A DNA stretch of 64,000 nucleotides from Ignavibacteria bacterium RIFOXYC2_FULL_35_21 (GCA_001804705.1 MHAY01000010.1:42602-106601); one strand, 5' to 3'. Shown: positions 43,450 to 52,136, counted from the first letter of the stretch. Program-made: numbers and translations. The notes: generated by a model from the sequence alone, not told the origin.

Positions 43450-44703
43450 ATGATAAAAGTTTCAATAATGACAATTGGAGATGAAATCTGCATTGGGCAG
43501 ATTGTGAATACCAACGCTTCATGGATAGCATCTCAATGCACAGCAGTTGGTGCAAAAATCATCAATCACTTTGCCGTTCCGGATGAAAGGGATGCAATGA
43601 TTAATGGCTTAGATATGTTAATAAATAACTCCGACTTTGTACTCATTACCGGAGGATTAGGACCCACTCATGATGATATAACAAAACCTGTATTAACCAA
43701 ATATTTTAATGATACACTTGTTCTTCATGAACCAACATTCAAGAGACTTAAAGAAATGTATAAAAAGAGAGGTTCTGAGTTTTTGGAAAGGAACAAATGC
43801 CTTGCTTACTTACCTTCAAAATGCAGGGTTCTAAGCAATAATGCAGGAGCTGCTCCCGGTATGCTTTTTGAGCAGAATGGAAAATATATTATTGCAATGC
43901 CGGGGGTTCCATCCGAAATGAAGGAGATATTGCTCAATCATGTTTTGCCTTTTATAAAAAATGAAATAATAAATAAAAAATCTGATGTTGTTTTATACAA
44001 AACATTGAATACGATTGGAATACCCGAATCACACCTTGCAGATTTGCTCGGCAATCCCGATGAATTTCTTAATAGCGGTTCTTTGGCTTTTCTTCCATCT
44101 TATAAGGGTGTTAAACTAAGAATTGGTTTCGCCTCCGAAAATTCAGAAACTGCACAAGAAGAAATCAGCAAAATTGAAAAATATATACGAAGCAGAGCCG
44201 GAAGATTTATATCGGGAATTGGCGAGGAAGTAATCGCTGATACGGTAGGAAAATTATTGAAAGAAAAAAGTAAAACTGTGTCGGTTGCAGAATCATGTAC
44301 AGGCGGGCTTCTCGGCGGTGCCTTTACGGATATACCGGGAAGCTCTGATTACTTTATCGGAGGTGTGATAGTTTATAGCAACGCTGCTAAGTTAAATATC
44401 TTAGGTGTACCAAAAGAAATCATTGATAAATTTGGTGCCGTGAGCGAAGAAACAGCCATTGAACTTGCAAAGAATGTCAGAGAAAAATTCAATACAGATT
44501 ACGGAATTAGTGTAACCGGTATAGCAGGTCCCGGTGGAGGCACGCAGGAAAAGCCGGTCGGAACTGTCTGGATTGGTATAAGCGACTCAAAAATTTCTGT
44601 GGCAAATAAATTCGTTTTTGCTGATGACAGGACAGTCAACCGTGAGTTGTTTGTCGGCAGAGCCTTAGGATTGCTTTACATGAAACTGATGGACAGACTA
44701 TGA
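43450..44703 (+). CDS. cinA: CinA-family protein (NMN amidohydrolase / ADP-ribose pyrophosphatase)
   Basis: The 417 residues join an N-terminal molybdopterin-binding-like COG1058 domain (VSIMTIGDEICIGQIVNTNASWIA, TGGLGPTHDDITKPVL) to a C-terminal CinA amidohydrolase domain (VAESCTGGLLGGAFTDIPGSS, GVIVYSNAAKLNILGVP, SVTGIAGPGGGTQEKPVGTVWIGI). CinA salvages pyridine nucleotides by deamidating NMN and is competence-linked in some bacteria. The frame is open to a TTG at 43408. ATG 43450 is chosen because it begins the family's conserved first strand, and the TTG lies against the rpsA terminator. Confidence 0.95.
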   Translation: MIKVSIMTIGDEICIGQIVNTNASWIASQCTAVGAKIINHFAVPDERDAMINGLDMLINNSDFVLITGGLGPTHDDITKPVLTKYFNDTLVLHEPTFKRLKEMYKKRGSEFLERNKCLAYLPSKCRVLSNNAGAAPGMLFEQNGKYIIAMPGVPSEMKEILLNHVLPFIKNEIINKKSDVVLYKTLNTIGIPESHLADLLGNPDEFLNSGSLAFLPSYKGVKLRIGFASENSETAQEEISKIEKYIRSRAGRFISGIGEEVIADTVGKLLKEKSKTVSVAESCTGGLLGGAFTDIPGSSDYFIGGVIVYSNAAKLNILGVPKEIIDKFGAVSEETAIELAKNVREKFNTDYGISVTGIAGPGGGTQEKPVGTVWIGISDSKISVANKFVFADDRTVNRELFVGRALGLLYMKLMDRL

Positions 44704-44772
44704 AAAAATATTCAAATAATATCTGCCAAAAATCTTCTCTGTAATTAAATTATTTTGAATTCGGAAAAAAGT

Positions 44773-45867
44773 ATGAAACATTTGACAATTATAATTCTAT
44801 TGGTTTTTAGTAATTACATTCAATTATTATTTTCTCAGGGTATTGATAGCACTCAAAAAGCAAATGAGTTGTATCTTGAAGCTATCCAGAGCATAAATTC
44901 AGGTAAGTACAATGACGCCATATCTAAATGCGATAGTGCTATGCTGTTCAATCCGAAACCAATTGCTTATCCTTATGAGAAGGCACTTGCTTTATATAAA
45001 AAGAACCAATTTGACGATGTAATTAAAATTCTCGATTCACTGACTAATCATCGAGAAGTAAATCCGCAAGTATTTCAACTACTCGGTAATAGTTATGACG
45101 CCTTAGACAATGCTGAAAAATCCCTCGAAGTATATAAAAACGGCCTAATCAAATTCCCCAAATCAGGCAGACTCTATTATGAAATCGGAATAAATTACAT
45201 TGCACATAATGAAGCCAGAAAAGCCCTCAGTTACTGGGAAAACGGAATCATCAACGAGCCTCAATACTCGAATAATTATTTTATTTTATCAAAATATTAT
45301 AATCTATCCGGTTTTACAGCATGGTCGGTTATATTCGGAGAGATTTTTTCAAACCTGACCGAAAGTGATTTCAAGGCAAAAGAGATGTCGCATCTTCTCT
45401 ATCAATTTTATAAAAATTCTTTTTACTTTTTGAAAGATTCGACATTAACAATACAGTTCACAACAAGCATGATTACCAGCCCTATCAAAAGGCCTAACAA
45501 GGATTTACCGTTTGACATGGCATATCAAAGCGTTATGCAGGATGCAGCAAAAGGCATATTACCTGCTGATTCTTTAAATTTTTCCATTGATATTCTCTAT
45601 CAACTCAGAAAAAAATTTATCGAATTGTGGTTTGCCGAGAATTTGGATAAAACTTTTCCAAGCGTACTTTTCGACTGGCAAAAGAAATTAATCGAGGAAG
45701 ATATTTTTGAAGTTTATAATTATTTTCTTTTTAATGACGGTGCTCCTGAAGAAACAAAATCATGGGTGAGCCGGAATCAATTAAAGATAAAAAGATTTCA
45801 ATCTCTAATCCGGGAAAACTTTTTAAAGATTGATGAAAACCATTTCGTAAACAAGCATCAGTATTGA
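44773..45867 (+). CDS. Secreted TPR protein
   Basis: The 364-residue protein has a signal peptide (MKHLTIIILLVF ... LLFSQ). Four to five TPR units follow at about residues 25-170 (ELYLEAIQSINSGKYNDAISKCDSAMLFNPK; VFQLLGNSYDALDNAEKSLEVYKNGLIKFPK, in segments). The C-terminal helical region (about 175-364) has no recognised family. The start is ATG 44773, in frame after a weaker TTG at 44755, because the signal peptide begins there. Probably periplasmic or outer-membrane-associated; role unknown. Confidence 0.8.
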   Translation: MKHLTIIILLVFSNYIQLLFSQGIDSTQKANELYLEAIQSINSGKYNDAISKCDSAMLFNPKPIAYPYEKALALYKKNQFDDVIKILDSLTNHREVNPQVFQLLGNSYDALDNAEKSLEVYKNGLIKFPKSGRLYYEIGINYIAHNEARKALSYWENGIINEPQYSNNYFILSKYYNLSGFTAWSVIFGEIFSNLTESDFKAKEMSHLLYQFYKNSFYFLKDSTLTIQFTTSMITSPIKRPNKDLPFDMAYQSVMQDAAKGILPADSLNFSIDILYQLRKKFIELWFAENLDKTFPSVLFDWQKKLIEEDIFEVYNYFLFNDGAPEETKSWVSRNQLKIKRFQSLIRENFLKIDENHFVNKHQY

Positions 45868-45896
45868 TGTGTTTGGTATTTCTGCCGAAGTAACCA

Positions 45897-46145
45897 CATT
45901 ATATTAAAAAATGATTTTACTGGTAATTTATTATTTCTATAATTAATAATTTTCAGTTTTGCAATTTTCAATTAATTTTTAATTTAAAATGTTAAAATGA
46001 TTTAAAATATAATATAACCATTAAACGGTAAAAAATAAAAAGTTAAAAGGTAATAGAAAAAATTGAATATTTTGAAAATTATCTTATTGAAAATTCAATG
46101 AAAAATGAAAATTGATAAATTGAAAATTCTAATTCTGTTATAATG
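45897..46145 (+). repeat. AT-rich inverted element, copy C
   Basis: The ends CATTATA (45897-45903) and TATAATG (46139-46145) are complementary. Left heptamers are ttttcag, ttttgca and attttca; the core has aatgttaaaatg; the right arm has ttgaaaattcaatgaaaa and further gaaaatt-type units. It is about 249 bases, same orientation as copies B and D. Confidence 0.6.
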
Positions 46146-46178
46146 AAATATAATATCAAATAATAATTAAAATATTCT

Positions 46179-46243
46179 CTTGTTCATAGATGATAAATAA
46201 TTATTTTTGATTTTATTTGAACGGGAAGGTTTATAACCTTCCC
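46179..46243 (+). promoter_or_regulatory. speA promoter and leader hairpin
   Basis: CTTG (46179-46182), 19 bases, TATTTTTG (46202-46209) fits the phylum promoter with one -33 mismatch. The transcribed leader then forms GGGAAGGTT-TAT-AACCTTCCC (46223-46243), a perfect nine-pair hairpin without a T-run. It may stabilise or regulate the message, or be another dispersed palindrome. Confidence 0.55.
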
Positions 46244-46276
46244 CTATATGATAATTCAAATTAATAGGAATTGCCG

Positions 46277-48166
46277 ATGAGAAAATGGAGAGTCGAGGAT
46301 TCTGCAGAGCAGTACAATATCAGTGGCTGGGGTGCGGAATATTTTAATATAAATGACGAAGGCAACGTTACTGTTTCACCGAAAAGAAATGGTGCAAGGA
46401 TTGATTTAAAGCAGTTGATTGACGAGCTTCAGCTTCGTGATGTTTCTTTACCTGTTCTATTGAGATTTCCCGATATTTTGGATGACCGCCTTGAATCTAT
46501 CACAAAATGTTTTGACACAGCCGCCAAAGAATATGAATTCAAGGGGAAATATTATACTATTTATCCAATCAAGGTAAACCAGGTAAGGCCCGTTGTCGAG
46601 GAAATTGTAAGGCATGGCATCAGGTATAATATAGGCCTGGAAGCCGGCTCAAAGCCTGAACTGCACGCAGTTCTCGCTATTACCTCAAACCCTGATGCTT
46701 TAATAATATGCAACGGATATAAGGACGAAGATTTCATCGAGTTGGCATTGCTGGCTCAAAAAATGGGCAAGCAGATTTTTCTTGTAGTCGAAAAATTGAA
46801 TGAATTTAAGCTCATTATTTCGATTGCTAAGAAGCTAAAAGTAAAACCAAACATCGGCATCAGGATAAAACTTTCGACTGCCGGCAGCGGAAAATGGGAA
46901 GACTCAGGCGGTGACCAAAGCAAATTCGGATTGAATGCTAGCGAACTGCTCGAAGCAATTTCAATCGCAGAACATCACAATCTACTTAAGCAAGTTAAAA
47001 TGGTTCATTTCCACATTGGGAGCCAGGTAACAAAGATTAGAAAAATAAAAAATGCTCTCAGGGAAGCCGCACAATTTTATGTTGAACTAAAAAAAATGGG
47101 GTGCAATATCGAGTTTGTTGATATTGGCGGCGGGCTTGGTGTGGATTATGACGGAACCCGTTCAACGAATCCCAGCAGTATTAATTACTCGATTCAGGAG
47201 TATGCTAACGATGCGATTTACATGATTCAGGACGCCAGCGATAAGAATCATTTACCTCATCCGAATATAATAACCGAATCGGGGCGTTCACTCACTGCAC
47301 ATCATTCTGTGCTTGTGTTTGATGTTCTCGAGACAACCAACCTTCCCGAATGGGACGACGAAACACCCGTAACAGAAAAAGACCACGAACTTGTGCAGGA
47401 GCTTCATTCAATTCTCGAATCATTAATAAATACCAACATGCTGGAGTCATGGCATGATGCACTTCAAATCAGGGAGGAGGCTCTCGACTTATTCAGCCTG
47501 GGTTTGCTCGACCTGAAAACAAGAGCATTAATCGAAAGGCTTTTCTGGACTATTACCCGTGATGTTTATGAACTCAGCCTCGAAGCAAAACATGAAACCG
47601 ATGAGTTAAAGCCATTGTCGAGAATGTTAGCCGATAAATATTTCTGCAATTTTTCATTGTTTCAGTCTCTGCCTGATTCCTGGGCTATTGACCAGGTTTT
47701 TCCTGTTATGCCGATTCACAGGCTGAATGAAAAGCCGACAATTTACGCTACCATTCAGGATATAACCTGCGATTCGGATGGTAAGATTGATAATTTCATC
47801 GGCGAAAGAAACTATACCCACTATCTTCCACTGCATAAGTTCAAACCCGATGAGCCTTACTATCTCGGTGTTTTTCTTATCGGTGCTTACCAGGAAATTC
47901 TCGGTGATTTGCATAATTTGTTCGGCGATACAAATGCAGTGCATGTCGTGCTGACTGAAGACGGATATGAAATTGACCAAATCATAGACGGCGAGACTAT
48001 TGCCGACGTACTCGATTATGTCCAGTACAATGCCAAGAAGCTTGTGAGAACAATGGAAACATGGGTTACTACTTCCGTCAAGGAAGGCAAAATCACAACG
48101 CAGGAAGGCAAGGAATTTCTTTCAAACTACCGCTCCGGCTTGTATGGATATACCTACCTCGAATAA
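46277..48166 (+). CDS. speA: SpeA, biosynthetic arginine decarboxylase
   Basis: SpeA is a PLP-dependent fold-III decarboxylase converting arginine to agmatine for polyamine synthesis. The protein has 629 residues, normal for the family. The PLP lysine is Lys99 in YPIKVNQ. KMVHFHIGSQ, VDIGGGLGVDYDGT and the ESGRSLTAHHSV segment are conserved, as is ELYDVYQYN-like DVLDYVQYN near the end. ATG 46277 is preferred over a TTG six bases earlier because AGGAA lies six bases before it. No speB or agmatine deiminase gene is adjacent. Confidence 0.97.
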   Translation: MRKWRVEDSAEQYNISGWGAEYFNINDEGNVTVSPKRNGARIDLKQLIDELQLRDVSLPVLLRFPDILDDRLESITKCFDTAAKEYEFKGKYYTIYPIKVNQVRPVVEEIVRHGIRYNIGLEAGSKPELHAVLAITSNPDALIICNGYKDEDFIELALLAQKMGKQIFLVVEKLNEFKLIISIAKKLKVKPNIGIRIKLSTAGSGKWEDSGGDQSKFGLNASELLEAISIAEHHNLLKQVKMVHFHIGSQVTKIRKIKNALREAAQFYVELKKMGCNIEFVDIGGGLGVDYDGTRSTNPSSINYSIQEYANDAIYMIQDASDKNHLPHPNIITESGRSLTAHHSVLVFDVLETTNLPEWDDETPVTEKDHELVQELHSILESLINTNMLESWHDALQIREEALDLFSLGLLDLKTRALIERLFWTITRDVYELSLEAKHETDELKPLSRMLADKYFCNFSLFQSLPDSWAIDQVFPVMPIHRLNEKPTIYATIQDITCDSDGKIDNFIGERNYTHYLPLHKFKPDEPYYLGVFLIGAYQEILGDLHNLFGDTNAVHVVLTEDGYEIDQIIDGETIADVLDYVQYNAKKLVRTMETWVTTSVKEGKITTQEGKEFLSNYRSGLYGYTYLE

Positions 48167-48174
48167 TTAAAAAT

Positions 48175-48230
48175 TAACAATTCACAATTCACAATTGGGG
48201 TTGGGGTTTGGGGAATAGGGATTGGGGAAA
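48175..48230. repeat. Heptamer array of changing unit, x8
   Basis: Consecutive 7-base blocks read taacaat, tcacaat, tcacaat, tggggtt, ggggttt, ggggaat, agggatt, ggggaaa. The period is kept while the unit drifts from AT-rich to G-rich. Confidence 0.7.
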
Positions 48231-48377
48231 TAATATTAATATTACAATTCTATCGCATAGCGATTATATGTCAGTAGCATTTGAATAGCCACAACCATCC
48301 TTTTCCCGTAGGGAATAAATAGCTAATTTTTACCACAGGGTCGCACCGAGTTTTGCACAGAGTTTCTCAGAGAAATT

Positions 48378-48688
48378 GTCTGAACTTGGATTAAGCTGAT
48401 TAATCAGATTTCTCTGATTTGCTTAACCCCACTTTTTAAAGTGGGGGTTGGGTTGAGGCGGTATGTCCCCTCTCTTGTCCCCCCATGCTGAAGCATGGGG
48501 TTACTCTCACGCAGAGGGGCGGAGAGGCAAAGTGTCTGAACTTTGATTTTTGTGATTAATGTGATTATGATGATTTGTTTAACCCCACTTTTTAAAGTGG
48601 GCGCTGAGATGAAGCTGTGGAGCTCGACTCTTGTCCCCCCATGCTGAAGCATGGGGTTACTCTCACGCAGAGGGGCGGAGAGGTAAAG
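48378..48688. repeat. Two tandem copies of a ~155-base composite repeat
   Basis: Copies 48378-48533 and 48534-48688 each begin GTCTGAACTT(g/t)GATT. They continue with TTAACCCCACTTTTTAAAGT, TGTCCCCCCATGCTGAAGCA and TGGGGTTACTCTCACGCAGA, and end GGGGCGGAGAGG. The last 110 bases of each (48423-48532, 48579-48688) align without length change; only a central ~25 bases differ. Each copy has two hairpins (CCCACTTT/AAAGTGGG and CCCCATGCT/AGCATGGGG). Confidence 0.85.
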
Positions 48689-48732
48689 AAAAAGGGTGTG
48701 CGGAGGATTAAAAAGATGTGGGGAAAGTTAAA

Positions 48733-49512
48733 TTATTCTTTCATATTATAAAGAGTATTAATTTCGCAATCTGTTAAAGCACGGTTGTATATTCTTATGT
48801 CATCAAGAATACCAGTAACCCAATATGGATAGGAATTATCATCTTGTCTACCAATCATTAATTTTTTGTTATTACTTTGTCTGTCACCAACGATTTTATA
48901 TGTATTTTCCAAAATACTATTAACATATAATTTCATATTAGTACCATCATAGGTGCCAACAACAAAGTACCAACTATTTAAATCTATTTTTGATATACTT
49001 CCTATACCAACACGTCCAACATTTCGAAAGTTTAATTGAAATGTGAAAACTTCTACGGGTGTAAAAACTGAATTATCATCATCATAATCTTCATATCTTA
49101 AAATGTATGCACCTTGGTCATCATCAGTATATCCTTTATAAATAATATCATTTGCTTGATTTCTATCTTTATTAAAATCCATGGGATATACCCATGCACA
49201 TAACGATATTTCACTTTGTGGTTGAATGTTCGATGTATGCGGAACTTCCAGATAATTATCTTTACCATGAAAATAATATGCTTTATTTGTGTCTCCAAAT
49301 CTATTTGTAGTAAGGGTAGCACCATGAACAATTGCATTATTAATGTAAATACTTTCATCATTTGCATTTCCATTGAAAGGATAATAAGCAACTAAACTAT
49401 CTTGTAATACTTCATATATTTTAACATCTAAATTGTTATAATTGAATTCTTCATTGCATTGAATAAAAATGAAGCCAAAAAATATTATAATTAAAATGTT
49501 AATTCTTTTCAT
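48733..49512 (-). CDS. LamG/concanavalin-like lipoprotein
   Basis: The 259 residues begin with a lipoprotein signal (IFIQC, Cys19). A LamG_3 jelly roll fills about residues 40-255: LVAYYPFNGNANDES, AIVHGATLTTNRFG, SEISLCAWVYPMDF, WYFVVGTYDGTNMKLYVN and the hallmark GILDDIRIYNRALTDCEI. Such domains bind carbohydrate or protein; no catalytic residues are evident. It is lipid-anchored, probably in the outer membrane. It lies 13 bases downstream of an outer-membrane barrel gene, with which it may be cotranscribed. Confidence 0.9.
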   Translation of the reverse strand: MKRINILIIIFFGFIFIQCNEEFNYNNLDVKIYEVLQDSLVAYYPFNGNANDESIYINNAIVHGATLTTNRFGDTNKAYYFHGKDNYLEVPHTSNIQPQSEISLCAWVYPMDFNKDRNQANDIIYKGYTDDDQGAYILRYEDYDDDNSVFTPVEVFTFQLNFRNVGRVGIGSISKIDLNSWYFVVGTYDGTNMKLYVNSILENTYKIVGDRQSNNKKLMIGRQDDNSYPYWVTGILDDIRIYNRALTDCEINTLYNMKE

Positions 49513-49525
49513 AATTCACCAACTA

Positions 49526-50287
49526 TTATAAATGATACAATAACCCGATATTAAGAGAATAGAAAAACAATAATGACTCTTTCGGATCATCATTTTGATT
49601 AATTAACGATTCCGAATCAGTGTCAGGATTGCTTTTTTCTTGTCTTAGGATAAGGTTCGTTAATTGCCCTTTTAAAAAAGCATCCAAAGAAAACTGCCTT
49701 AAGATGTGATACTCATAGCCGGCAGACAATCCTGTCCCGATTCTGAAATAATTTTTAGAGAAATCAAGAACTCCCCGTTTTGAGTTTTCTGATGCTTTAG
49801 CACCAAAGACATTAAAACTTATTTCTGCTGTTACATAAAAATCCTTCCAGAAAAAATATTGTGGTACAATGGAAAATTGCAGCAATGACATAGAGTTTGT
49901 ATTAATACCAAAATCCTCAGTCCCGCAATAACAATGATACGAACCTTTCCAGCCAGTATAAGAAATATTTAAACCTAATAAAACATTAGGCTCTAAAGTA
50001 TATTTGCCATATATACCTGTACCATAAGTTCTGCCATAACCAAGTGCATCATAACCATTCATTAAAGATTTTTGAACATATCTTGAAGTTGTCATTGGCA
50101 ATTCTGAGAATACACCGCTTGGAAATAGTTCCATAACCAAACCCGAAAAAATTCCAAATTGAATAGATTGTATTTTTTCAGCCGGGTTTAGTGGAGTATC
50201 CAAAGATTTTTCCTGGCAATTTAGCGGAAGAGGTTTGCACAGTATTAAAATAAGCAGTATTAACAAAAGAAAGATTTTGGAATTCAT
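49526..50287 (-). CDS. Outer-membrane beta-barrel protein
   Basis: The 253 residues have a signal peptide (about 1-24, ending PLNCQE). Alternating amphipathic strands follow (GIYGKYTLEPNVLLGLNISYTGW, FSIVPQYFFWKDFYVTAEISFNVF, YFRIGTGLSAGYEYHIL, LLFFYSLNIGLLYHL as separate segments), as in small OmpW/OmpX-like barrels. Two Cys in SYHCYCGTED are unusual for a barrel and may form a loop disulphide. Function unknown. It has a strong ribosome-binding site (GAGGTGATA). It heads a probable two-gene unit with the LamG lipoprotein. Confidence 0.8.
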   Translation of the reverse strand: MNSKIFLLLILLILILCKPLPLNCQEKSLDTPLNPAEKIQSIQFGIFSGLVMELFPSGVFSELPMTTSRYVQKSLMNGYDALGYGRTYGTGIYGKYTLEPNVLLGLNISYTGWKGSYHCYCGTEDFGINTNSMSLLQFSIVPQYFFWKDFYVTAEISFNVFGAKASENSKRGVLDFSKNYFRIGTGLSAGYEYHILRQFSLDAFLKGQLTNLILRQEKSNPDTDSESLINQNDDPKESLLFFYSLNIGLLYHL

Positions 50288-50437
50288 TTATCACCTCGAT
50301 AATAATTAAAATAATATGAATAGCCATTGCAGTGGAGTTCCCTGAATTGAAGGAGGCAGTTGCCGGAATAGAGTGTGTTCATTGAATCGCTACGATTGTT
50401 TATGAATATAAAAAGGAAATTTAAGAAGAAAAGTTTA

Positions 50438-50507
50438 GAAATGCAAAATGTAAAATGCAAAATGTAGAATATAGAATGCAAAATGCAAAATGTAGAATGC
50501 AAAATGA
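50438..50507. repeat. Heptamer tandem array (aaaatgc/t) x10
   Basis: Ten 7-base units: gaaatgc, aaaatgt, aaaatgc, aaaatgt, agaatat, agaatgc, aaaatgc, aaaatgt, agaatgc, aaaatga. The unit is the same as at 13682-13709. Confidence 0.9.
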
Positions 50508-50523
50508 TGTGGTTTTAGGCTAT

Positions 50524-50726
50524 GGATTCCTACTTTCGCAGGAATGACAGTCAGGATTTAAGAATAAAGATTAACGATTTATGATTTAAGAAGACCCTTC
50601 GACTACGCTCAGGGTGACAAAATCAATTACGAATTATGAAATACGAATTACGATTGAAAAAGAAATCCCCCTGAATCCCCCTTTTACAAAGGGGGAAAGA
50701 TTCTTCAACAACGCTCAGGGTGACAA
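50524..50726. repeat. Cluster of four short dispersed repeats
   Basis: GGATTCCTACTTTCGCAGGA (ATGACA) at 50524-50549. CCCTTCGACTACGCTCAGGG (TGACA) at 50595-50619. A CCCCCTGAATCCCCC...GGGGGA hairpin at 50666-50697. TTCTTCAACAACGCTCAGGG (TGACAA) at 50701-50726. The second and fourth are the same repeat as at 7534-7559, and the third matches 39530-39560. Confidence 0.75.
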
Positions 50727-50735
50727 TCATAATTC

Positions 50736-51383
50736 TTATCCAAACGAGGACTGGGAATAGTAGCCCTGCTTCATCCGGCGTTTGTTTCGGATTATTGAAT
50801 AGATAATATATACGATTGCACCGACTATCAGAATAGTGAAAAAGAGTTTTCCCCAATCGAATGTCGGAGGATAGACTGATACGGTTCCATCGGGATTATC
50901 TGCATAATAGGGCTTAGTGTAATAGAATGCAGGATGGAAAGGCATGAGCCACATCCAGGAAGTATGTCCGAGCATGTAACCCATCATCAAGCCGTTGCCA
51001 TAGCCGCCGTAATTATGAATGGCGTAGTTCTGAGGCAAGCCCTGTGCATTTGTTCTTGCAAAGGTTTGAGACCTCCGTGGAACTCCGTACTTTGCAGTAT
51101 AGTCTCCCGAAGAATTGAGGCGTCTTCCGCCAAAACTGGTTGCTGCTCTTTGGGAAGGTGTATTTCTCACAGGTGAAGAAGTCATGCTTCTTTGCCTTCC
51201 GAATGATGAACGAGAGCGGCTTGGTGCAGAACGGCCGAAACTTCTTCTTCCGAAACTACGTCCAAAACCACGTCCGCCAAAGCTGCCCCTTGCTTCTGCA
51301 ATATCAGGTGCTAATAACAAGATAGTAAAAGCAAACAATATAATTATTGCCCGTAAATGCAATATTCTTTTTGTCGTTTTCAT
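50736..51383 (-). CDS. Exported Arg/Gly/Ser-rich membrane protein
   Basis: I do not recognise a family. The 215 residues have a signal peptide (about 10-31, ending AEA). A basic low-complexity region rich in RSFGRR/GGRGFG motifs follows (about 32-90), then an aromatic, Gly-rich middle (GGYGNGLMMGYMLGHTSWMWLMPFHPAFYY, in segments, with a predicted short membrane stretch). One clear helix (FFTILIVGAIVYIIYSII, about 178-200) and a basic tail complete it. The ATG overlaps the upstream stop by one base (TAATG), so translation is coupled to the acidic protein encoded before it; a charge-complementary partnership is an inference. Confidence 0.75.
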   Translation of the reverse strand: MKTTKRILHLRAIIILFAFTILLLAPDIAEARGSFGGRGFGRSFGRRSFGRSAPSRSRSSFGRQRSMTSSPVRNTPSQRAATSFGGRRLNSSGDYTAKYGVPRRSQTFARTNAQGLPQNYAIHNYGGYGNGLMMGYMLGHTSWMWLMPFHPAFYYTKPYYADNPDGTVSVYPPTFDWGKLFFTILIVGAIVYIIYSIIRNKRRMKQGYYSQSSFG

Positions 51384-51856
51384 TAAAATATCTCCTCCGT
51401 TTCTAATGTATCGTCTTCATTTCTGAATGTTATTTCCGCTTTAAATTCCATATGTGCAGGAATTTTATCTTTCGAGAAAAAAGCACTTATTCCGTTTTTA
51501 TTCTCTGCCGATTTTATATGGACAAACATACTTACTATTCCGTCAAGCTCTTCATCATCAATCGAAACGATTGTATCTTCAATATCGCCATCGCTGTCAA
51601 CAGTTAGCAAATGAAGCTCGGCGGCTTCTTCTTCGGTGAATGACGGCTCGACAATTTTCAGATTTTCAAGATACTCATCGAAAATTTGCTTTGTTTTTAT
51701 TTGCTTATCCGTTCCTTCATATTGCAGAATCGCATCAAAGGTACCGTCTTCGTCAAGATTCAAGAATACTTCCTTAATTCCACCGAGTTGCTGGCCGTTG
51801 TAATATACAACAGTTTTCTCTAATCTACCGTTACTTTCGATTGCAAAAGTTGCCAT
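51383..51856 (-). CDS. Unrecognised small acidic protein
   Basis: The 157-residue soluble protein has no signal peptide and no family I recognise. It is strongly acidic and appears to contain two related halves: VVYYNGQQLGGIKEVFLNLDEDG (about 16-38) and DTIVSIDDEELDGIVSMFVHIKS (about 93-115) align as I(x)(D/N)xx(E/Q)LxGIxxxFxxI. It is first in a two-gene unit with the Arg-rich membrane protein, overlapping it by one base. Confidence 0.75.
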   Translation of the reverse strand: MATFAIESNGRLEKTVVYYNGQQLGGIKEVFLNLDEDGTFDAILQYEGTDKQIKTKQIFDEYLENLKIVEPSFTEEEAAELHLLTVDSDGDIEDTIVSIDDEELDGIVSMFVHIKSAENKNGISAFFSKDKIPAHMEFKAEITFRNEDDTLETEEIF

Positions 51857-51897
51857 AAACCAAATACGAAATAATTGCTAAAAAGTTATTGATTAAT

Positions 51898-52136
51898 GTT
51901 ACGAATAAATTATTGCTCTTAGTAATAACAATTTATAATTTTCAATTTTTCAATTTTCAATAAATTTAACAATTTTCAATGTTAAAAATAGATATAAACT
52001 TTACCATTTTTTTCCAATTTATCAAGATTAAGAAATAAATTTTTTGAATTATTTACATGTTTAAAAATTAATCTATTGAAAATTCATTGAAAATTGAAAA
52101 TTTTAAATTGAAAATTTATTTTTATTAATACAAAAT
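51898..52136 (+). repeat. AT-rich inverted element, copy D
   Basis: It starts with GTTACGAAT, like copy A's GTTACGCA. Left heptamers are aattttc-type; the core holds aatgttaaaaatagat; the right arm reads attgaaa, attcatt, gaaaatt, gaaaatt, ttaaatt, gaaaatt. The right terminal repeat is not clear and abuts the stop codon of the flavin reductase gene. Confidence 0.6.

Larger units (their letters stand above)
45868..46276. other. 409-base spacer before speA
   Basis: The spacer contains the AT-rich inverted element copy C (45897-46145), a promoter (46179-46209), a hairpin (46223-46243) and the speA ribosome-binding site AGGAA (46266-46270). No gene recognised. Confidence 0.75.
48167..48732. other. 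566-base repeat-rich spacer
   Basis: The spacer contains a heptamer array (48175-48230), an ACCACAGGGTCGCACCGAG-type sequence (48331-48372) and two tandem copies of a 155-base repeat (48378-48688). Short frames within it are products of the repeats; no gene is recognised. Confidence 0.75.
50288..50735. other. 448-base repeat-rich spacer
   Basis: The spacer holds a ten-unit heptamer array (50438-50507) and four short dispersed repeats between 50524 and 50726. No gene recognised; frames here consist of repeat sequence. Confidence 0.75.

Noticed and set aside
48404..48652. Minus-strand 82-codon open frame with internally repeated LQHGGTR and LKSGVKQ peptides
   Set aside because: It lies entirely inside the two 155-base repeats; the peptide repetition mirrors the DNA repeat and there is no ribosome-binding site.
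50284..50502. Minus-strand frame with FCILH-like repeats
   Set aside because: It is produced by the heptamer array 50438-50507 and overlaps the start region of the barrel gene.
48378..50726. CRISPR array
   Set aside because: Repeats are not 25-40 base units with equal unique spacers, and no cas genes are present.
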